Assembly (NCBI GenBank): GCA_020026195.1
Contig: JAHHQW010000008.1
Location: 1 to 57,105 of the forward strand
Length of the DNA stretch: 57,105 nt
Origin: Prevotella sp.
GTDB lineage: Bacteria > Bacteroidota > Bacteroidia > Bacteroidales > Bacteroidaceae
Direction: 5' to 3'
Positions within the stretch are counted from its first letter, which is position 1, and each line of letters begins with the position of its first letter. The notes beneath the pieces were generated by a model. That model did not search any database. It was not told the origin of the DNA and was given only the letters and a program-made list of their open reading frames with translations. Shown here in pieces: positions 24,701 through 31,112 of this stretch. The position numbers were made by a program, and so were the translations under genes.

Positions 24701-25907
24701 TAGGACAAACTTTCGGACCAATGGTTCTCTTACATAGTTTACCATCGCACATCACTTCTACAGTCTTCGATTCAAGTTCGCAGAGACTTATCAATCCCTT
24801 CTGGCTCTTTAACGGACGCTGATAGAAAATAATAATATCGCGTATTTCTCGCTTCAGTTCGTCTGTAAGTTCAGGGTGAAACTTAGACTGTACGGTCCAT
24901 ATCTGCTCAAACTCATTCAGATAATCTGTTCTATAGAATACTTTATTCTTGAAACTATAGTTAGGATTATTATTCAACTGCTCTATAAGGTACTGACCTA
25001 CGGTCTGATGATTAAAATAGAGTTCCTTGCTTCTGTCACTTATAGCACCTAAATAACTGCTTGAGTTATTGACAGCACCGTTTATGTCACATATTACGGA
25101 AACTACATCTTCTATCGGAAGCTGATGTGTCAGACCTTCTACCCTTCTGTCTAAGGCAGCTAACCTCTTATCCTTTTCTTTTCTGTCTGAAGGACTTAAC
25201 TTATGAAGTGCATAGAATATGGCAGATGTCTGTTTAGATGATTTCCCTTCTATTTTTTCTTTCAGCTCGTCTGTAAGTATTTCGGGATAAAACTTCTGCT
25301 GACATTTCCATACAAGATTTAGCTCGTTCTCTAAATCCGAGCGGTAGAACGCGGGAGTATATCTCTTCTTTTCTCTAAACAGACTCTGAAGAACCTGTCC
25401 CGGAGTTATTCCTTCATCATACATACGTTTGGCAAGAGCCATGCCGTCTACTATCTGTCCTTCATCAGCCGAATTAGCTTTTCTACTGCTTCTGTATCCG
25501 CGTTTTTTGTTTATCATCAGAAGTATACGAGCCAGTGCCTCTAACGACACTTCCTCTGATGCTGCCTTTGCACGTAGGCGGTATGTCTCAAAAGTAGTAT
25601 TGTTACCCGATTCGTATAATTTGGATTCATCGTTTATTATGTTGTTCTGTTTCAGACAGTCTATCAGATTTGCACGACGCAGTTTGTAACGCTGAAGATT
25701 TCTGCGTGCAGTTCTCTTCATCGTACGCTCTGCATTTGTGGTAATGCTTTTACCCTCTTCAAAATTCTTGTTTTCATCAACAGTAAGAGGATTAACCCTT
25801 ACTCCTAACTTTATTATGGATGATTCTTCATTTTTATTTTCTGCCTCGTTTACAAGCGCCCAGCCTATACTGGCAACACCTAAATCAAGTCCTAATATCT
25901 TTTTCAT
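21783..25907 (-). CDS. cas9: Cas9 RNA-guided DNA endonuclease, type II-C
   Basis: A 1374-aa effector with all nuclease motifs intact. RuvC-I is GLDLGVASIGWALV (Asp8). The Arg-rich bridge helix is RTMKRTARRNLQRYKLRR (about 61-78). RuvC-II is EVRLEMAREL (about 680). HNH is REFDIEHIIPQASMFDDS (about 765). RuvC-III is DHRHHAMDALTIAF (about 930). The remaining 440 residues form the PAM-interacting part, which cannot be read for PAM preference. It is longer than compact II-C enzymes (about 1000-1100) but usual for the large Bacteroidetes branch. Guided by the crRNA:tracrRNA pair, it cuts matching DNA. It is first gene of the cas operon, transcribed from 25932-25939 and divergent from the tracrRNA. 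No frameshift or damage was seen. Confidence 0.97.
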   Translation of the reverse strand: MKKILGLDLGVASIGWALVNEAENKNEESSIIKLGVRVNPLTVDENKNFEEGKSITTNAERTMKRTARRNLQRYKLRRANLIDCLKQNNIINDESKLYESGNNTTFETYRLRAKAASEEVSLEALARILLMINKKRGYRSSRKANSADEGQIVDGMALAKRMYDEGITPGQVLQSLFREKKRYTPAFYRSDLENELNLVWKCQQKFYPEILTDELKEKIEGKSSKQTSAIFYALHKLSPSDRKEKDKRLAALDRRVEGLTHQLPIEDVVSVICDINGAVNNSSSYLGAISDRSKELYFNHQTVGQYLIEQLNNNPNYSFKNKVFYRTDYLNEFEQIWTVQSKFHPELTDELKREIRDIIIFYQRPLKSQKGLISLCELESKTVEVMCDGKLCKRTIGPKVCPKSSPLFQEFRIWQEINNLEIEDKDTGETYDIELEDKKRLFDELQYKEKMSKTEILKVLYGKAKNYDLNYESVDGNKTMAKIYSAYQKIIVITGHEEYNFAKLPSEDIRNTVKKIFGGLGLSTDYLDCNSELTGKDYENQPFYRLWHLLYSYEGDESSTGIEGLKRKISEMFGCDLECAAVIANITFEPDYGSLSARALHKILPFMREGNDYSQACVYAGFRHSKNSLTKEEIENKVLKDHLDLLPRNSLRNPVVEKILNQMINLINEIIDTYGRPDEVRLEMARELKKNAKERQELTAAINRANSENEKYRKILHDEFKIEHVSRNDIIRYKLYLELETNGFKTLYSNTYIQREKLFSREFDIEHIIPQASMFDDSFSNKTLEARDVNIKKGNTTAFDFVQTNYGEEKLEEYRLRVNDLYNKKIISKSKRDKLLMSGKDIPLDFINRDLRDSQYIARKAREILEDIVKYVVTTTGSITDRLRQDWQIVDVMQELNMDKYERIGEVEEWKDRDGRKIRRIKDWTKRNDHRHHAMDALTIAFTKRSIIQYLNNLSARSDKSDSVCLIEKKELHRENNKLCFNMPFKNFRNEAKKHLESILVSIKAKNKVVTPNTNKTKKRGGYNYKVELTPRGQLHNETIYGSVQRYVTKTVSVGSAMTVQMVAKVADCRCREALLKRLEQFNFDAKKAFTGANSLEKNPIYIDDAHTIEVPSKIKIVSLETFYTIRKAIDKDLKVEKVVDGKIKKILEERLAEYGGDANKAFSNIDENPIYLNKEKGITIKRVTIFSAASDVALHDRKDISGNVTLDSSNCKQPVDYVSTNKNHHIAIFRDSNGKLQEHVVSFFEAVSLAKSCGSVIDYNYNKEEGWQFLFTMKQNEYFVFPNKETGFDPNEIDLTDPENFAIISPNLFRVQTLSDGDYRFRNHLETTVGCKDKDKEKKLRDITWKRISISGLEGAVKVRINHIGQIVHVGEY

Positions 25908-25931
25908 AGATGCGATTCTTTAAACTTTTTC

Positions 25932-25939
25932 CAAATATA
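25932..25939 (-). promoter_or_regulatory. Promoter -7 element of the cas9-cas1-cas2 operon
   Basis: TATATTTG on the minus strand, 24 bp upstream of the cas9 ATG. The -33 region would fall at about 25959-25963, on top of the tracrRNA -33 box (25962-25964), so the two promoters are back to back and overlapping. Confidence 0.6.
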
Positions 25940-25961
25940 GTGATTTTTTTCAAATAATTAA

Positions 25962-25992
25962 TTGCTTTTATCATATAAAAACCATATATTTG
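25962..25992 (+). promoter_or_regulatory. Core promoter of the tracrRNA
   Basis: TTG at 25962-25964, a 20-base spacer, and TATATTTG at 25985-25992. Initiation 5-7 bases downstream would place the RNA 5' end at or next to the first anti-repeat base (25997). Confidence 0.75.
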
Positions 25993-25996
25993 CAAA

Positions 25997-26073
25997 TACT
26001 AATTGAAGCAATTCACAATAAGGATTATTCCGTTGTGAAAACATTAAAGCGGCCTGCAAGGGTCGCTTTTTTT
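25997..26073 (+). ncRNA. tracrRNA
   Basis: The anti-repeat is 25997-26019: TACTAATT pairs with repeat positions 18-25, GAA with three of the T/C bases next to it, and GCAATTCACAAT with repeat positions 1-12. This leaves two single-base bulges on the repeat side. A short nexus-like hairpin GGATTATTCC (26022-26031) follows. The terminator AAGCGGCC / GGTCGCTT with a 6-base loop (26047-26068) runs into seven T residues. The predicted length is about 77 nt. It guides RNase III maturation of crRNA and binds Cas9. TTCACAA (26012-26018) can also pair with TTGTGAA (26033-26039) inside the free RNA. Confidence 0.88.
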
Positions 26074-26096
26074 ATTTGCACAGGGATAACAAAAAA

Positions 26097-26119
26097 CAGC
26101 CACCCCGTAAGGATGGCTG
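26097..26119 (-). terminator. Terminator after the zinc-ribbon gene
   Basis: CAGCCA/TGGCTG arms, reading on the minus strand into TTTTTTG, 30 bp after the stop at 26149. It separates the convergent tracrRNA and zinc-ribbon units. Confidence 0.75.
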
Positions 26120-26148
26120 CTGTGTCTTTTAAAGAAAATTAAATACGA

Positions 26149-26967
26149 TTATTCCTCGTCCTTTTTCTTTCTGCGTGAAACACGCTTGCGCTTTGTGTCT
26201 GCTGCCGGATCTTCAATCTTTACGCCTGCAAGTTCAGGGTCGATAAGGATACGTCCACAGTATTCGCAAACGATGATTTTCTTGTGCATCTTGATGTCAA
26301 GCTGACGCTGTGGAGGAATCTTAGCGAAACAACCGCCGCAGGCATCACGTTCGATGTGAACGATACCCAGACCGTTACGTGTATTGCTACGGATGCGGAG
26401 GAAGCTGTTCAGAAGTCCCGGTTCAATCTTCTTCTTCAGGTCTTCTGCCTTAGCCTTCAGTTTATCTTCTTCAACATGAGTTTCCTCGATGATGTCATGA
26501 AGTTCGTCTTTCTTTTCTGAAAGAACAGCAAGTTTGTCATCGAGCTGAGCCTGAGTTTCTTCAAGATGATTCTTGCATTCATCAATCTTGTTGTAACCCT
26601 CGCGAATCTTCTTGTTGCAGAGTTCGATGTTAAGTTCCTGGAATTCGATTTCCTTGCTGAGAGTATCGTACTGACGGTTATTCTGAACGTCATCGAGCTG
26701 TTCCTTGTAACGTGCTACACTCTTCTCAGCCTCGCCGATATTACCCTTGTTACGTTCGATAGCCTCGTTGAATTCTGTTATTTCAGAATTGATTTTCTCG
26801 ATACGAGTGTTAAGACCTGCGATTTCATCTTCCAAGTCTTCAACCTCAAGAGGAAGCTCGCCTCTCAGTGCCTTCTTCTCATCAATTGATGAGAGTGTTG
26901 TCTGAAGCTGATAAAGGTTTTTCAGTTTCTCCTCGACTGTAAAATCTTTGGGATCTTTTCTTGCCAT
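26149..26967 (-). CDS. Coiled-coil protein with C-terminal C4 zinc ribbon (CdsZ/DUF164-like)
   Basis: A 272-aa protein beginning MARKDPKDF. Residues about 15-190 are heptad-rich coiled coil. The C-terminus has two zinc-binding pairs, DACGGCFAKIPPQ and VCEYCGRIL, as in the zf-RING_7/CdsZ family. It ends in a very basic KRKRVSRRKKK tail. Members are widespread and often described as nucleic-acid-associated, but the role is unresolved. I chose the ATG at 26967, 8 bp after the Nif3-like stop, over an upstream in-frame ATG at 27036 whose extra 23 residues would overlap the neighbouring gene and look non-native. It is probably co-transcribed with the Nif3-like gene. Confidence 0.8.
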   Translation of the reverse strand: MARKDPKDFTVEEKLKNLYQLQTTLSSIDEKKALRGELPLEVEDLEDEIAGLNTRIEKINSEITEFNEAIERNKGNIGEAEKSVARYKEQLDDVQNNRQYDTLSKEIEFQELNIELCNKKIREGYNKIDECKNHLEETQAQLDDKLAVLSEKKDELHDIIEETHVEEDKLKAKAEDLKKKIEPGLLNSFLRIRSNTRNGLGIVHIERDACGGCFAKIPPQRQLDIKMHKKIIVCEYCGRILIDPELAGVKIEDPAADTKRKRVSRRKKKDEE

Positions 26968-26975
26968 AATATATA

Positions 26976-27761
26976 TTATAAATAAATTGCAGGATCGGTG
27001 TTTATCTCTGAAAGTACGGTGCGTACTCTGGGACATTCCTTTCCTATTATATTGTTAAAAATTTCTTTTGTGTACTGTTCGCTGTTGTAATGACCTATTA
27101 CGGCAAGCTGTATCTGCTGCTCGTAACCGAACATCTCGTGATAACCCATCTCGCCTGTTATAAAGGCATCGGCTCCGAAACGTACTGCATCATCAACTAA
27201 AAATGCACCCGAACCTCCGCAGAGCGCCACCTTCGATACGGGACGCTGCAAATATGCGTTGCTCTTTATGCATGGTGCCGCAAACGTGTGCTTTACAAAC
27301 TTGAGGAACTGCTCTGCCTGCATGGGTTCTGGTAATGTTCCCACTACCCCGCTGCCACATTCCACGCCGTCTACAATCTTAGACTCCATGAAATGTACGT
27401 CAGAAAGACCGAGTTTCTCAGCCATCTTAAAGTTTACTCCGCCTCTTGCATTGTCCATGTTGGTATGCATTGAGATTACTGCAATGTTATTTTGCAGAGC
27501 CTTCATTACGGTACGCTGTACGTAGTTGCGGTCGGAGATACATTTAAGTCCGTGAAACAGCAGGGGATGATGCGAAACAATCAGGTTACAGTCGTTTGCA
27601 ACAGCCTCAGCCACCGTTTCTTCAGTGACGTCAAGACACAACAAAACCCCTGATACTTCCGTCTCCGTCAATCCTAACTGTAGGCCGGCATTATCATATC
27701 CTTCCTGCAGTGGCAGAGGCGCGAATCGTTCAAGGGCATCAAGCACTTCTCTTATTTTCAC
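26976..27761 (-). CDS. Nif3-like dinuclear metal-binding protein
   Basis: A 261-aa NIF3/DUF34 family protein, annotated elsewhere as GTP cyclohydrolase I type 2-like. Conserved parts are QEGYDNAGLQLG near the N-terminus, the metal-binding IVSHHPLLFHG (about residues 63-73), ISMHTNMDNARGGVN, and the C-terminal GHYNSEQYTKEIF with His and Glu ligands. These proteins form hexameric rings with a two-metal site; the substrate is not established. It is the compact form, lacking the inserted PII-like domain of longer homologues. The next gene, 8 bp downstream, is the zinc-ribbon protein, a pairing I recall from many bacteria. The promoter TACTTTTG is at 27795-27802 (minus strand). Confidence 0.85.
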   Translation of the reverse strand: MKIREVLDALERFAPLPLQEGYDNAGLQLGLTETEVSGVLLCLDVTEETVAEAVANDCNLIVSHHPLLFHGLKCISDRNYVQRTVMKALQNNIAVISMHTNMDNARGGVNFKMAEKLGLSDVHFMESKIVDGVECGSGVVGTLPEPMQAEQFLKFVKHTFAAPCIKSNAYLQRPVSKVALCGGSGAFLVDDAVRFGADAFITGEMGYHEMFGYEQQIQLAVIGHYNSEQYTKEIFNNIIGKECPRVRTVLSEINTDPAIYL

Positions 27762-27794
27762 GCTGTTAAGCTTAATTTTTTATATTCTAATCTG

Positions 27795-27802
27795 CAAAAG
27801 TA
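27795..27802 (-). promoter_or_regulatory. Promoter -7 element for the Nif3/zinc-ribbon unit
   Basis: TACTTTTG on the minus strand, 33 bp upstream of the start. Confidence 0.45.
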
Positions 27803-27876
27803 ACATATTTATCTGATAAATAAGAAAATTAGACCTAAAATGTTTGTTTATGTACTTAATATTATCACAAAATAAA

Positions 27877-27909
27877 CTGCCACCGTCATCAGAAGTGACA
27901 CGGCGGCAG
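27877..27909 (-). terminator. Terminator after the secreted anchor-J protein
   Basis: CTGCC..CCGTCA pairs with TGAC..CGG..GGCAG in an imperfect stem, reading on the minus strand into TTTATTTTG, 20 bp after the stop. Confidence 0.65.
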
Positions 27910-27929
27910 CATAATGTTGCATTTTATGG

Positions 27930-29759
27930 TTATCTCTTTATTTTTATGGTTCGTGTTCCTGTACTGCCCTTAATGCGTACTACGTAAACGCCTGCTGGAA
28001 GTTCGTCGACTGCCTCAACCACTGATATGCCGCGTGCAGACGTAACCTTTGTTCCGTCGGAAGCAAAGACTTCTATCACGTCGTCATCGCTGATTTCCAC
28101 AGATTCTATACCGTTGGTTATAGTGGCGAAGAATGCTATTTTCTTAGTTACTGCACCTTTTGAAGAGAGCACTGCATAGACACCGTAATAGCCGTCCTTG
28201 TAATTGCTCTTGTATGCCATACGGAACTTTCCGCCTTCTTTCGGCAATGTTTCTGCCGTGGGAGCAAAATCTTCCTTGTATTTGCCTTCGAGTTCTATCT
28301 TTATGTCTTCAACGAGTGACATACCTGTAACCGTTACTTCTTCGGACATGACGAAACTGCCCTGTTCCGAATTCATCATCACTTCTTCGGTACTTGTGGT
28401 AATCACTGGAAGGTCGGTACGTCCGAAACTTACGTCGTCTATAAAGTATGTCGTGGCATGATCGGGACCTCGCATTCCCATAAAAAGGAAACCGACATGT
28501 GCTACGTCGGGAAGCTGCAATCCTGTAAGGTCTACCTGAAAGTCTACCCATTTTTCGTTTTCATCGGGTATGCTCGGCATTACCACTCCCTCGACGGGAT
28601 AAGCAGACAGCGCACCATTTTCATCATACGAAAGTGTGCACAGCATGAGCTTTTCTGTCATGTTCTCTACCATATACTTGCCCATTACTCTGAAGGCAAA
28701 CATCTTTGAAGCTGCTTCCTTTATGTTAAGAGGCGGTGCTACAAGGAGCATCTGGAATTCTTCTTCGGTACCGGGCTGCATCTGTGAATCGTAGGCTGTT
28801 ACCTTTGCCGTCTTTTCTCCTGCATTCTTCGTATCGTAATCAGGAAATTCGTAACCCCACCATGCACGCTGTCCTAAGGCTGCAACATTTTTCCATCCTT
28901 CAACTGACAATGGTTTGTTATGTGTTACGTTGTCGAAATGTTCATCGAAAAGTTTTACAGGATTGTCGTATACCAGCGGCAGCTGGTCGCCTTCTACGCC
29001 GGGTTTGTCTTCCTCGCCCGTAACCTTTCCTCTAAGTTTTATTTCCACTGTATCCACAAACTCGTTGCTGAGTGTTATCACAGCTTCGTAATCCCCTGGT
29101 TCTTTCGGGAAGAAGTTTATTCTAAGTTTGTGTGACTTTACAGAGTAGTATAGGATTGATGAGTTTACGGTAAATCCGGGCTTGTCCTGCTTTACCTTTA
29201 CATCAACAGAACTCGGAAATCCGCTAATGTTTATAGTAACTGTTCTTTCAACGCCCTTGCCTACTTCTGTGTCAAAGTCTAATATTTCCAGCTTGTCGGC
29301 AGTAATTGCGGGCATATTGGCAGGATCTATTGCCAGACCTTTTACCTTTATCTCAGCCAACACGTTTTCGCCCTGCATTATGTACAGCTGTCCTTTGTCC
29401 TCTCCCATCTTCTTTGCCTCATAGAAGATGTTCATTGTAGTAGTACTGTTTCCTGCGGGAAGCGTGGTGACATCGGTTGTGAAGATACCATCAATGCTGT
29501 TTGATGCTGCAACGAATGCACCTTCTGGTAAATCGGATGCCGTGATTACCACCGTGCCTATCTGTACTTTCTCGCCCACTCTGCCACGGGCTTTCAGAAA
29601 ACTGTTGTTATCAAGTGTTACGAGCGGTGAAGCGCATTCTGCCTGCAATGATGTCCTGAACATGGCGTCTGAGTGTAATAACGATGCGTCAGCAGATACA
29701 AATGTAAACAGCATTGCCGTAGCCGCTATAAATCTGCTAAAGGTAAAATGTCTTTTCAT
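27930..29759 (-). CDS. Secreted protein with choice-of-anchor J-like domain and a type IX-like C-terminal tail
   Basis: A 609-aa exported protein. Residues 1-26 form a Sec signal peptide (FIAATAMLFTFVSADA). Residues about 45-240 look like two Ig-like/BACON-type beta domains. Residues about 265-450 resemble a choice-of-anchor J or cleaved-adhesin jelly roll: LFDEHFDNV at the start, LLVAPPLNI in the middle, and YFIDDVSFGR at the end. A further beta domain follows. The last 65 residues (IEVFASDGTKVTSARG, then LPAGVYVVRIKG and a basic RTIKIKR end) match the style of type IX secretion sorting tails. It is probably surface-attached or released and binds glycan or protein; no catalytic motif was found. 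It is monocistronic, with a full-consensus promoter at 29824-29854. Confidence 0.75.
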   Translation of the reverse strand: MKRHFTFSRFIAATAMLFTFVSADASLLHSDAMFRTSLQAECASPLVTLDNNSFLKARGRVGEKVQIGTVVITASDLPEGAFVAASNSIDGIFTTDVTTLPAGNSTTTMNIFYEAKKMGEDKGQLYIMQGENVLAEIKVKGLAIDPANMPAITADKLEILDFDTEVGKGVERTVTINISGFPSSVDVKVKQDKPGFTVNSSILYYSVKSHKLRINFFPKEPGDYEAVITLSNEFVDTVEIKLRGKVTGEEDKPGVEGDQLPLVYDNPVKLFDEHFDNVTHNKPLSVEGWKNVAALGQRAWWGYEFPDYDTKNAGEKTAKVTAYDSQMQPGTEEEFQMLLVAPPLNIKEAASKMFAFRVMGKYMVENMTEKLMLCTLSYDENGALSAYPVEGVVMPSIPDENEKWVDFQVDLTGLQLPDVAHVGFLFMGMRGPDHATTYFIDDVSFGRTDLPVITTSTEEVMMNSEQGSFVMSEEVTVTGMSLVEDIKIELEGKYKEDFAPTAETLPKEGGKFRMAYKSNYKDGYYGVYAVLSSKGAVTKKIAFFATITNGIESVEISDDDVIEVFASDGTKVTSARGISVVEAVDELPAGVYVVRIKGSTGTRTIKIKR

Positions 29760-29823
29760 ATTATATAATATTATTATCGTTTAGTATTTTGTGGCTAACA
29801 GTTACATTTTGTAACACCGTGAG

Positions 29824-29854
29824 CAAATATAAGTTTATTTATAATACAATCAAA
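29824..29854 (-). promoter_or_regulatory. Full-consensus promoter of the secreted protein gene
   Basis: Minus strand: TTTG (complement of 29851-29854), a 19-base spacer, TATATTTG (complement of 29824-29831), 65 bp upstream of the ATG. Confidence 0.75.
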
Positions 29855-30006
29855 GTAAATTGATGTTAAATTTGTCATTGATTTCGTTTTTAACTAATTC
29901 GATATATTATTCTCTGTTTTATAAATGTATTATGGTATATGTATTGTGTGTTCTTCTGATGATGTAATGACACAAAAGTGCAGACACAGTATGTTTGCAG
30001 ACTGCC

Positions 30007-30036
30007 ACACGTGTGTTTACAAACACCCTCACGTGT
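30007..30036. repeat. Imperfect inverted repeat with paired CACGTG cores
   Basis: ACACGTGTGTTT (30007-30018) faces AAACA..CACGTGT (30021-30036). It lies in the 421-bp gap 29760-30180, which otherwise holds the promoter at 29824-29854, AT-rich DNA and the terminator at 30116-30144. Could be an operator or an RNA hairpin; the partner is unknown. Confidence 0.4.
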
Positions 30037-30115
30037 ATCTGTCTGCTGTTACTGGTGTAATAGTTCATGGGGAATTTCAGAGTGCTTTTTGAAAAAATAC
30101 TCTGACACAAAAAGA

Positions 30116-30144
30116 AAAGGCAGACTCTGATGTAGTCTGCCTTT
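30116..30144 (-). terminator. Terminator of the acyl-ACP thioesterase gene
   Basis: AAAGGCAGACT / AGTCTGCCTTT (11-bp perfect arms), reading on the minus strand into TTCTTTTTG. Confidence 0.8.
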
Positions 30145-30180
30145 ATATGTTGAATCTGTTTATCAGTCTGCTTTTATAAA

Positions 30181-30924
30181 TTATTCAAATTCAAAGCGGC
30201 ATCGGCACACTTCCTTCTCCTCTCCTTCGCGCAGACTGCGTATAGAATAGTTTAATGCTGAATCCTCTTCGTTGCAGTAGAACTTCAGGGTATCTCCATA
30301 ATATGCCTCGGCAACGAAAGCCACGTCTACGAACTTCAGCACATGGTCCTTAAACCACTGTGGTTCAAGAAGGTCGAGCGCATGGTCTATGTATTTCATG
30401 CTGTTTACGTGTCCGTTCGGATCAAGGTCGCCGTACATTACCTTGTGACTGCCTCTTAACTCAAGGTCATCGCCTAAGGTAACACGCGACGAACGTACTC
30501 CGCGACCATATTCGTCAGTAACATGATTAGCTATATATCCGTCCTTATATGTCATCAGATTAACCGGCTGACGTGTGGCAACATCTATCATTGCCCACAC
30601 GGTAGAAGCCTCTGCATATTCTGTTCCGCCAGCACCCTTAACCGAATAGTTACGATGCGTAAAGTAACGCTTTATGCTGTCTACCCATGTGGATATGGTA
30701 TATTTGTCGTACATCTGCGGCACGCGCTTTATCTCCATGGAGAATCGTGACAGCACCCATGTCATGCCGTCAAGGTTAAGCTGTTTCATTCCCATACCGC
30801 GCTCATGCGAGTGGTAGTCCGCCGCATTGAGCAGCTGATTACATAGTATTCCCATAAAAAGGTGCTTGCTGAAGTCGCACTGAAAAGGCTCTGCTATGAA
30901 TTCGTATCTGCTTATCTTTTCCAT
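30181..30924 (-). CDS. Acyl-ACP thioesterase (FatA/FatB family)
   Basis: A 247-aa double-hotdog enzyme that hydrolyses acyl-ACP to release free fatty acids in the cytoplasm. The N-terminal hotdog has LLNAADYHSHERG and WVLSRFSMEIKRVP, while the second has YGDLDPNGHVNSMKYIDHALDL. The Asn and His of that segment match the catalytic N-H pair of plant FatA/FatB. The length agrees with bacterial members. It is monocistronic with its own terminator. In gut Bacteroidetes these enzymes may supply fatty acids for export or lipid remodelling; chain-length preference cannot be predicted here. Confidence 0.85.
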   Translation of the reverse strand: MEKISRYEFIAEPFQCDFSKHLFMGILCNQLLNAADYHSHERGMGMKQLNLDGMTWVLSRFSMEIKRVPQMYDKYTISTWVDSIKRYFTHRNYSVKGAGGTEYAEASTVWAMIDVATRQPVNLMTYKDGYIANHVTDEYGRGVRSSRVTLGDDLELRGSHKVMYGDLDPNGHVNSMKYIDHALDLLEPQWFKDHVLKFVDVAFVAEAYYGDTLKFYCNEEDSALNYSIRSLREGEEKEVCRCRFEFE

Positions 30925-31084
30925 ACCGATAATTATTTATCTCTAATAGCAAAAGAAACATTTTTTACTGACAAATCCAAATATGCCGCGTTCTTTTTAT
31001 GCTTTTATGCCATTAATCGCACTGCCGCAGGCATTATGATGCCAATTAGAGGGACTATTGTTCTGTAAGATTGAAAATATGTTG

Positions 31085-31092
31085 TACTTTTG
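31085..31092 (+). promoter_or_regulatory. Promoter -7 element for radA
   Basis: TACTTTTG, 20 bp upstream of the ATG at 31113. It lies downstream of the alternative ATG at 31071, arguing against that longer start. Confidence 0.5.
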
Positions 31093-31112
31093 TGCTGCAA
31101 AAGATTATTACT

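Noticed and set aside
26968..27036. Longer N-terminus of the zinc-ribbon protein
   Set aside because: The 23 extra residues overlap the end of the Nif3-like gene; the ATG at 26967 fits the family start and the spacing.
31071..31112. Upstream ATG for radA
   Set aside because: It lies before the TACTTTTG promoter box, and the added residues do not belong to RadA.
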